A stretch of DNA of 64,000 nt, from contig NZ_JAHAMK010000006.1 in the NCBI RefSeq assembly GCF_018383585.1, positions 204,070 through 268,069 of the forward strand, read 5' to 3'. The notes under the pieces were generated by a model that was not told the DNA's origin, searched no databases, and saw only the letters and a list, made by a program, of their open reading frames with translations. This document shows, one piece after another, positions 55,575-64,000 of the stretch. The position numbers and the translations under genes were made by a program. The DNA comes from Microvirga sp. 3-52. Lineage in GTDB: Bacteria; Pseudomonadota; Alphaproteobacteria; Rhizobiales; Beijerinckiaceae. Numbering within the stretch: position 1 is the first letter of the stretch; every line of letters starts with the position of its first letter.

Positions 55575-58535
55575 TTAAGCCGCGAAAGCCTCGTCGAGGA
55601 AGGCCTGCAATTGGGCCGTGTGCTTGGACATGAGGCCGGTGGCGGTAGCGGCGGAGGCGGGGCGGCCCACATAGCGCGGGCGATCCACCTTCGAACCGGC
55701 GGTCTTGAGCACCCATTCGAGATAGGGCTCGACGAAGGTCCAGGAACCCATGTTCTTGGGCTCTTCCTGGCACCACACCACGTCGGCCTTCTTGAAACGG
55801 GAGAGCTCGGCGGCCACCGACTTCGCCGGGAACGGATAGAGCTGCTCGACGCGCAGCAGGTAGACATCGTCGATGCCCCGCTTTTCACGCTCCTCGAGAA
55901 GGTCGTAATAGACCTTGCCCGTGCAGATCACCACGCGCCGGATCTTCTCGTCCTTCACCAGCTTGAAGCCCTCGCGCCCGGCTTGAGCATCGTCCTGCAG
56001 CACGCGATGGAAATGCGTACCCTCTGCGATGTCGGCGATGGTGGAGGTGCAGCGCTTGTGGCGCAGCAAGGACTTCGGTGTCATCAGGATCAGCGGCTTG
56101 CGGAAGTCGCGCTTGAGCTGACGGCGCAGGATGTGGAAGTAGTTCGACGGCGTCGAGCAGTAACCAACCTGCATGTTGTCCTCGGCGCACATCTGCAGCC
56201 AGCGCTCCAGGCGAGCGGAGGAGTGCTCCGGACCCTGGCCCTCGTAGCCGTGCGGCAGCAGGCAGACGAGACCCGACATGCGCAGCCACTTGCGCTCGCC
56301 CGACGAGATGAACTGGTCGAACACCACCTGCGCGCCGTTGGCGAAGTCGCCGAACTGCGCCTCCCACAGGGTCAGCGCGTTGGGCTCGGAGAGGGTGTAG
56401 CCGTATTCGAAGCCGAGCACCGCCTCTTCCGACAGCATCGAGTTGATGACCTCGTAGCGGGCCTGATTTTCCGAAATGTGGTTGAGGTTGGTGTAGCGCT
56501 CCTCGTTCTCCTGGTCGATGAGCACGGAGTGGCGCGACGAGAAGGTGCCGCGCTCCACGTCCTGACCGGAGAGGCGCACGCGATGGCCTTCGAGCAGGAG
56601 CGAACCGAAGGCGAGCGCCTCGGCCATGGCCCAGTCGAACCCCTCGCCCGTCTCCAGCATCTTCTTGCGGTTGTCGAGGAAGCGCTGGATCGTGCGGTGG
56701 AGGTGGAAGCCCTCCGGGATCGTGGTGAGCGCCTTGCCGATCTGCTGCAGGGTCTCGACCGACACGCCGGTCTGGCCGCGACGCGGATCGTCCTGATCCT
56801 CGCGCACCGCCTTGAGGCCGGACCAGCGCCCGTCGAGCCAGTCCGCCTTGTTGGGCTTGTAGTTGGCCGCGATGTCGAACTCGGCGTCGAGCTTCGAGCG
56901 CCAGCTCGACTTCATCTCCTCGACCTCGGCCTCGGTGACGACGCCCTCAGTGACGAGCTTCTTGGAGTAGAGCTCCACAATGGCCGGATGGGACCGGATC
57001 TTGCGGTACATGAGCGGCTGGGTGAACGCCGGCTCGTCGCCCTCGTTGTGGCCGAAGCGGCGGTAGCAGAACATGTCGATGACGACGGGCTTCTGGAAGC
57101 GCTGGCGGTATTCCGCCGCCACCTTCGCGGCGAACACGACGGCTTCCGGATCGTCGCCGTTCACGTGGAAGATCGGCGCCTCGACCATCTTGGCCACGTC
57201 CGACGGATAAGGCGAGGAGCGGGAGAAGCGCGGATCGGTGGTGAAGCCGATCTGGTTGTTGATGATGAAGTGGATCGAGCCGCCGGTGCGGTGACCGCGT
57301 AGACCCGACAACCCAAGGCACTCCGCCACCACGCCCTGGCCCGCGAAGGCCGCGTCGCCGTGGATGAGAAGCGGCATGACGGCGCCGCGGTTCTCGGGCG
57401 TGCAGCCGTGCTGGTCCTGCTTGGCGCGGACCTTGCCGAGCACCACCGGATCGACGATCTCGAGATGCGACGGGTTCGCGGTCAGCGACAGGTGGACGTT
57501 GTTGCCGTCGAAGGTGCGGTCGGAGGATGCGCCGAGGTGGTACTTCACGTCCCCCGAGCCTTCCACGTCGTCGGGCGCGAAGGAGCCGCCCTTGAACTCG
57601 TGGAACAGCGCCCGGTGCGGCTTGCCCATCACCTGGGTGAGCACGTTGAGGCGGCCGCGATGGGCCATGCCGAGCACGATCTCCTTCACGCCGAGATTGC
57701 CGCCGCGCTTGATGATCTGCTCGAGCGCCGGGATGAGCGACTCGCCGCCGTCGAGGCCGAAGCGCTTGGTGCCGGTGTAGCGGACATCCAGGAACTTCTC
57801 GAAGCCTTCTGCCTCGACGAGCTTGTTGAGGATCGCGCGCTTGCCTTCCTTGGTGAAGGTGATCTCCTTGTCCGGCCCCTCGATGCGCTCCTGGATCCAG
57901 GCCTTCTCGACCGGATCGGAGATGTGCATGAACTCGACGCCGAGGGTCTGGCAATAGGTACGCTCGAGGATCGCGACGATTTCGCGGATCGTGCCGAACT
58001 CGAGGCCGAGCACGTTGTCGAGGAAGACCTTGCGGTCCCAGTCGGCTTCCGTGAAGCCGTAATGGGACGGATGCAGCTCCTGGTCGTTCGGGCGCGGATT
58101 GATGTCGAGCGGATCGAGTTTCGCATGCAGGTGGCCGCGCACGCGGTAGGCGCGGATCAGCATGATGGCGCGAATGGAGTCGCGGGTCGCCTGCTGCACG
58201 TCGATCTGGCTGATCTCCACGCCCTTGGCTTCGGCTTTCGCCTTGATCTTGTCGCCGACGGCCTTCTCGACCTGGGCCCAGTTGCCGTCCAGCGCCGAGA
58301 CGAGCTCGCCGTTGGCATGGATCGGCCAGTTCGGCTTTTCCCAGGACGGACCGTTGGCCGCCTTCTCGACAGCCTGCTTGTCGTCCTTCAGGGCGCCGAA
58401 GAATGCCTGCCACTCGGCATCGACCGAGGCGGGATCCTTCTCATAGCGGGCCTGAAGATCCTCGATATAGGATGCGTTCGCCCCATACAGGAAAGCCGTG
58501 TTCAGGAAGTTCTGGTTGGCGTCTTGGCGTGCCAT
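55575..58535 (-). CDS. sucA: 2-oxoglutarate dehydrogenase E1 component
   Basis: A 986-residue thiamine-dependent decarboxylase. N-terminal E2-binding stretch ('NTAFLYGANASYIEDLQARY'), 'KEIVLGMAHRGRLNVLTQVM', the TPP-Mg site 'LIHGDAAFAGQGVVAE' and 'HFIINNQIGFTTDPRFSRS', and the C-terminal transketolase-like region 'LPHGYEGQGPEHSSARLERW'. It is the rate-limiting step of the TCA complex. Confidence 0.98.
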   Translation of the reverse strand: MARQDANQNFLNTAFLYGANASYIEDLQARYEKDPASVDAEWQAFFGALKDDKQAVEKAANGPSWEKPNWPIHANGELVSALDGNWAQVEKAVGDKIKAKAEAKGVEISQIDVQQATRDSIRAIMLIRAYRVRGHLHAKLDPLDINPRPNDQELHPSHYGFTEADWDRKVFLDNVLGLEFGTIREIVAILERTYCQTLGVEFMHISDPVEKAWIQERIEGPDKEITFTKEGKRAILNKLVEAEGFEKFLDVRYTGTKRFGLDGGESLIPALEQIIKRGGNLGVKEIVLGMAHRGRLNVLTQVMGKPHRALFHEFKGGSFAPDDVEGSGDVKYHLGASSDRTFDGNNVHLSLTANPSHLEIVDPVVLGKVRAKQDQHGCTPENRGAVMPLLIHGDAAFAGQGVVAECLGLSGLRGHRTGGSIHFIINNQIGFTTDPRFSRSSPYPSDVAKMVEAPIFHVNGDDPEAVVFAAKVAAEYRQRFQKPVVIDMFCYRRFGHNEGDEPAFTQPLMYRKIRSHPAIVELYSKKLVTEGVVTEAEVEEMKSSWRSKLDAEFDIAANYKPNKADWLDGRWSGLKAVREDQDDPRRGQTGVSVETLQQIGKALTTIPEGFHLHRTIQRFLDNRKKMLETGEGFDWAMAEALAFGSLLLEGHRVRLSGQDVERGTFSSRHSVLIDQENEERYTNLNHISENQARYEVINSMLSEEAVLGFEYGYTLSEPNALTLWEAQFGDFANGAQVVFDQFISSGERKWLRMSGLVCLLPHGYEGQGPEHSSARLERWLQMCAEDNMQVGYCSTPSNYFHILRRQLKRDFRKPLILMTPKSLLRHKRCTSTIADIAEGTHFHRVLQDDAQAGREGFKLVKDEKIRRVVICTGKVYYDLLEEREKRGIDDVYLLRVEQLYPFPAKSVAAELSRFKKADVVWCQEEPKNMGSWTFVEPYLEWVLKTAGSKVDRPRYVGRPASAATATGLMSKHTAQLQAFLDEAFAA

Positions 58536-58594
58536 GGCAATCTACAATCCAAAAGCTGTTTGGCCGCTCCGACAATCGGGGCGGCCGTTTCTCG

Positions 58595-59482
58595 TTATTG
58601 ACCCTTGAGGACCTCGACGAGGGTCTTGCCGAGGCGCGCCGGCGACGGCGACACGCGGATTCCCGCGGCCTCCATGGCGGCGATCTTGTCCTCGGCACCG
58701 CCCTTGCCGCCGGAGATGATGGCGCCGGCATGGCCCATGCGGCGTCCGGGAGGAGCCGTGCGGCCGGCGATGAAGCCGACCATCGGCTTCTTGCGGCCCT
58801 TCTTGGCCTCGCGGGCGATGAACTCAGCCGCCTCTTCCTCGGCCGAGCCGCCGATCTCGCCGATCATGACGATCGACTCGGTCTTGGGATCGGAGAGGAA
58901 CATGTCGAGCATCTCGATGAACTCGGTGCCCTTCACGGGGTCGCCGCCGATGCCGACCGCCGTGGTCTGGCCGAGGCCTTCATTGGTGGTCTGGAACACG
59001 GCCTCGTAGGTGAGCGTGCCGGAGCGCGACACGATGCCGACGGAGCCGGGCTTGAAGATGTTGGCCGGCATGATGCCGATCTTCGACTCGCCCGCCGTGA
59101 CGATGCCGGGGCAGTTCGGGCCGATGAGGCGCGACTTCGAGCCTTCGAGGGCCCGCTTCACGCGCACCATATCGAGCACCGGAATGCCTTCCGTGATGCA
59201 GACGATGAGCGGGATCTCGGCCTGGATCGCCTCGCAGATGGCGTCGGCTGCGCCCGGAGGCGGAACGTACACGACCGAGGCATCGGCGCCGGTCTTCTCG
59301 CGCGCTTCCATGACCGTGTCGAAGACGGGCAGGTTCAGGTGCGTGGAGCCGCCTTTGCCGGGCGAGGTGCCGCCGACCATCTTGGTCCCGTAGGCGATGG
59401 CCTGCTCGGAATGGAAGGTCCCGTTCTTGCCGGTGAAGCCCTGGCAGATGACCTTGGTGTTCTTGTCGATGAGGATGGACAT
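58595..59482 (-). CDS. sucD: Succinyl-CoA synthetase alpha subunit
   Basis: A 295-residue subunit with the CoA-binding N-terminus ('[19 protein letters not shown]') and the phosphorylated His in '[20 protein letters not shown]'. It makes ATP or GTP from succinyl-CoA together with SucC. 12 bases follow sucC. Confidence 0.98.
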   Translation of the reverse strand: MSILIDKNTKVICQGFTGKNGTFHSEQAIAYGTKMVGGTSPGKGGSTHLNLPVFDTVMEAREKTGADASVVYVPPPGAADAICEAIQAEIPLIVCITEGIPVLDMVRVKRALEGSKSRLIGPNCPGIVTAGESKIGIMPANIFKPGSVGIVSRSGTLTYEAVFQTTNEGLGQTTAVGIGGDPVKGTEFIEMLDMFLSDPKTESIVMIGEIGGSAEEEAAEFIAREAKKGRKKPMVGFIAGRTAPPGRRMGHAGAIISGGKGGAEDKIAAMEAAGIRVSPSPARLGKTLVEVLKGQ

Positions 59483-59494
59483 CAGCTCGAAACC

Positions 59495-60694
<1,200 letters not shown>

Positions 60695-60724
60695 TCGTTT
60701 CTCTCCGCATCAGCGGTTGAAGGC

Positions 60725-60762
60725 GTCGTGCCCGGGCCGAGCCCGGCCATGACGCCTTTGAG
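60725..60762. repeat. Family A-related hairpin between mdh and sucC
   Basis: GTGCCCGGGCCGAGCCCGGCCATGAC resembles the right half of family A. It can form a stem GCCCGGGC/GCCCGGCC-like within the operon mRNA and could tune the mdh to suc ratio. Confidence 0.5.
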
Positions 60763-60768
60763 GAATCT

Positions 60769-61797
<1,029 letters not shown>

Positions 61798-61925
61798 TCA
61801 TCAAGCGACCAAAAGGTTAACAGGCGGGGCTTTGCGCCTTCACAAAAGACTCGACAAGCTTAACGGTTCGAAAATACTTCGCTTTTACAGCAGCTTGATC
61901 CACCAGGACGGTTCTGAATTTTTCC

Positions 61926-61959
61926 GTTACATTTTTCTGATTTTGTAACTGACGTTACA
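61926..61959. promoter_or_regulatory. Candidate TetR-type operator (GTTACA/TGTAAC half-sites)
   Basis: TGTAAC-TGAC-GTTACA (61944-61959) is a perfect inverted repeat with a 4-bp spacer. A third half-site GTTACA lies at 61926-61931. It overlaps the end of the tetR-type gene and lies upstream of mdh, so the adjacent regulator may bind it. Confidence 0.5.
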
Positions 61960-62584
61960 CGCTACCGTTCGCCAGTGCCCGAAGAATGACCCGGATCATA
62001 GTGGCGAGACGCTGGTCGAGGATGTCCTGGGGCACCTCCGCATCGAGCCGAACGGTGAGCGGGTTGATGAAGCGATACACGGAATCCGTGATGAAGGCAT
62101 GGGCCTTCTCCCGGTCCCGGGGATCGAACTTGCCCGTCGTGATCCCTTCGTCCAGCACCCGCTCGATCAGCAGGCGCATCCGGGAACGGTGCTTGCGGAT
62201 GAGAGGACGTGCCGTCTCGGTGGCCGTGCAATAGACGTCGAAGAGGTGCCGGTCCGCTTTCAGGAGGTCCCGATGGACCCGTGCCCAGGCCTGAATCAGC
62301 CGTTCCAGCTTGTCGTCGGCCGGATCAGGGGAATCCGCGATGTCTGCAATGGTCGCTTCCATCCGGCGCAGCCATTGCCCGGCGACCGCATCGATGAGGG
62401 CCGCCTTGTTGGCGAAATAGCGATAGACATTGGCGTGGGTCATGCCGGCCGCGTCGGCAATGCCGACGACCGTGACGTGCTTGGGCCCGAATTCCTTGAG
62501 CTGATCGGCCGCGATGGCGAGAAGCCGGGTATCGGCTGGAGCGGTCTCCGCCATCCTCAGCGATCCCCCGGATGGCCGCTTCAT
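61955..62584 (-). CDS. TetR family transcriptional regulator
   Basis: A 209-residue repressor-type protein. The N-terminal helix-turn-helix is 'VTVVGIADAAGMTHANVYRY' followed by 'FANKAALIDAVAGQWLRR'. The C-terminal ligand/dimer domain is helical. Its ATG overlaps the zapE stop (ATGA), so they are coupled. The next gene downstream is mdh, 223 bases away, across a strong inverted repeat. Ligand unknown. Confidence 0.9.
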   Translation of the reverse strand: MKRPSGGSLRMAETAPADTRLLAIAADQLKEFGPKHVTVVGIADAAGMTHANVYRYFANKAALIDAVAGQWLRRMEATIADIADSPDPADDKLERLIQAWARVHRDLLKADRHLFDVYCTATETARPLIRKHRSRMRLLIERVLDEGITTGKFDPRDREKAHAFITDSVYRFINPLTVRLDAEVPQDILDQRLATMIRVILRALANGSV

Positions 62585-63774
62585 GTCTCGGCGAGCCCCG
62601 TCGTGCTGCCCGAGGCTTCTGAGTCCGAGCGGCCGTGCGGCAGGGACAAGTACTCCTCGGAGCGCATCTCGATGAGGCGGGACACGGTACGGTCGAACTC
62701 GAAGGCCTCACGGCCGGTATCGGCGTGATAGAGTTCCGGCGCCTCGGCCTCGGCAGAGGCCAGGAGCTTCACATGGGCATCGTAGAGGGCATCGATGAGC
62801 ATGATGAAGCGCTTCGCCTCGTTGCGACGCTCGAACGACATCGTCGGGATGTTCTCCAGGACGATCGTATGAAACTCCTCGGCGACGGCGAGGTAATCGG
62901 CGGCCCCAAGCGGTTTGGAGCAGAGATCCTCGAAGGAGAACCGCGCCACGCCGCCCGCGGCCTGCGGCACCTCGACCGGATGCCCCTTGACGGTCAGGGT
63001 CAGGGGCTTGCCCTGCTCGCGGCCTGTCAGGCTCTTGAAGGCGCGGGTGAGCGCCGCACGGGAGTGCTCGTCGGCCGGCGTATGGAAGACCGGGCTACCC
63101 GCCAGCTTCTCGAGCCGGAAATCGGTGCGGGACTCGAGCTTCACCACCGCCATCCGCTCCTGCAGCAGCCCGATGAAGGGCAGGAAGAGCGAGCGGTTGA
63201 GGCCGCCTTCATAGAGCCGGTCGGGTTCCACGTTGGAGGTGGCGACCACCACCACGCCACGGGCGAAGAGAGCCGTGAACAGGCGCCCCAGGATCATCGC
63301 ATCCGCGATGTCCGTGACGGTGAACTCGTCGAAGCACAGGACCCAGGCTTGGTCGGCCAGCGCTTCTGCCACGGGACCGATGGGGTCGTCGCCGGAGACC
63401 TCTCCGATTTTCAGCCTCTGCCGGTACTCGTGGATGCGCTCGTGCACATCGACCATGAAAGCGTGGAAATGGACCCGGCGCTTGCGCCGCACCGGCAGCG
63501 CCTCGAAGAACAGGTCCATCAGCATGGTCTTGCCGCGTCCAACCGAGCCCCAGACATAGAGGCCTTTCGGGGGCGCAGCGCTCTTCTTGCCGAAGAGCCA
63601 GCCGAGCGCGCTTGGCTTTCGGGCCAGGCGGTGGTTGGCCAGGCTCCCTGCGAGTGCCTCGAGTCGCTTGAGCAGGGCCACCTGCGCCGGATCGCGTTCG
63701 ATGGCGCCCGACGCGACCAGGGCGTTGTAGCGGGCCGTGATGGATTGAGGCGAGGAAAAGGAGGTGTCGTTCAC
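62581..63774 (-). CDS. zapE: Cell division ATPase ZapE (AFG1-like)
   Basis: A 397-residue AFG1/ZapE ATPase. Walker A 'YVWGSVGRGKTMLMDLFFEA', Walker B 'VLCFDEFTVTDIADAMILG', sensor 'VVVATSNVEPDRLYEGGLNR' and 'FIGLLQERMAVVKLES'. ZapE acts on the Z-ring in stress; mitochondrial AFG1 aids membrane protein turnover. A GTG at 63774 fits the homologous N-terminus (VNDTSFSSPQSITARYNA); a TTG at 63867 adds an Arg-rich extension and is less likely. Confidence 0.92.
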   Translation of the reverse strand: MNDTSFSSPQSITARYNALVASGAIERDPAQVALLKRLEALAGSLANHRLARKPSALGWLFGKKSAAPPKGLYVWGSVGRGKTMLMDLFFEALPVRRKRRVHFHAFMVDVHERIHEYRQRLKIGEVSGDDPIGPVAEALADQAWVLCFDEFTVTDIADAMILGRLFTALFARGVVVVATSNVEPDRLYEGGLNRSLFLPFIGLLQERMAVVKLESRTDFRLEKLAGSPVFHTPADEHSRAALTRAFKSLTGREQGKPLTLTVKGHPVEVPQAAGGVARFSFEDLCSKPLGAADYLAVAEEFHTIVLENIPTMSFERRNEAKRFIMLIDALYDAHVKLLASAEAEAPELYHADTGREAFEFDRTVSRLIEMRSEEYLSLPHGRSDSEASGSTTGLAET

Positions 63775-64000
63775 CGGATGACCGATACCGCCCCCCGCCC
63801 TGGAGCGCAAACGTCTTCGGGCCGGTTGCCGTGAAAAACAGCCTGTCCTAAGCTCGACTTTGGCCAATCAGGCTGCTCGGCAGAGTGCGTAGACCAGGCA
63901 TTGCTGAAGTGCCCGCGAGGGTTTTGGTGTTTTGTTCCGATGTTGGGACGTGAGGAAACCCGTTTCACGCCAGATATCCCGCCGCACGGCGGCTAGCGCA

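Noticed and set aside
63965..64000. Possible C-terminal end of another minus-strand gene at the right edge (frame ending TGA at 63967-63965)
   Set aside because: Only eleven codons are visible, which is too short to support a call.

Overview
The window is ordinary chromosome from a high-GC alphaproteobacterium, most likely of the order Hyphomicrobiales (Rhizobiales). A Microvirga/Methylobacterium-type genome would fit, but no 16S gene is present, so the genus is a guess. The placement rests on gene content and order: an mdh-sucC-sucD-sucA-sucB-lpd TCA block, an F1-only atpHAGDC operon with no F0 genes beside it, bolA and a J-domain gene next to cobS-cobT, an RpoH-type sigma factor, CarD, an Lrp-type regulator divergent from putA, a Suv3-like helicase and zapE. 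I see no prophage, insertion sequence, CRISPR array or plasmid gene.

Layout. 1-6.5 kb: the 3' part of a GH3 glycosidase, two multi-pass membrane proteins (DUF1275, DUF1206), tRNA-Arg(CCT), three very small ORFs of which two are overlapping hydrophilin-like genes, an SNase-like exported protein and an M48 lipoprotein protease. 6.6-13.7 kb (minus strand): rpoH, carD, 7Fe ferredoxin, an S4 RNA-binding protein, a Suv3-like helicase and a DUF3108 protein. 13.9-14.9 kb: rpmB and a YhhQ-type transporter. 15-19 kb (minus): the four-gene Anbu locus (ATP-grasp, alpha-E, transglutaminase-like, Anbu proteasome homologue). 19-24 kb: a Tat-exported phytase-like protein, cobT, cobS, a J-domain protein and bolA. 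24-33 kb: SCP2-type thiolase, LOG, NUDIX, a redoxin/2OG-oxygenase gene broken by two in-frame TAG codons, two EamA transporters, a D,D-carboxypeptidase and a His-rich COG0523 GTPase. 33-41 kb: an NMT1-type ABC importer, TerC, putR/putA and a 2H phosphoesterase. 41-52 kb: the F1 ATP synthase operon, a histidine phosphatase, priA, a methyltransferase, xerC and a 750-bp stretch full of repeats. 52-64 kb (minus): zapE-tetR, mdh-sucCDAB-lpd and tdk.

How the parts work together. The right end makes TCA enzymes whose NADH and succinyl-CoA feed respiration and the F1 ATP synthase encoded nearby. PutA turns proline into glutamate, which enters the TCA cycle at 2-oxoglutarate. rpoH, carD and the J-domain protein point to stress and transcription control.

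The most notable items are: (1) a 384-codon redoxin-2OG oxygenase frame with two TAG codons but an intact active site; (2) the Anbu locus; (3) a perfect 14-bp palindrome between divergent promoters upstream of rpmB; (4) TGTAAC/GTTACA half-sites between tetR and the mdh operon; (5) two families of structured intergenic repeats. All functional calls come from reading motifs and gene order; no database search was run.
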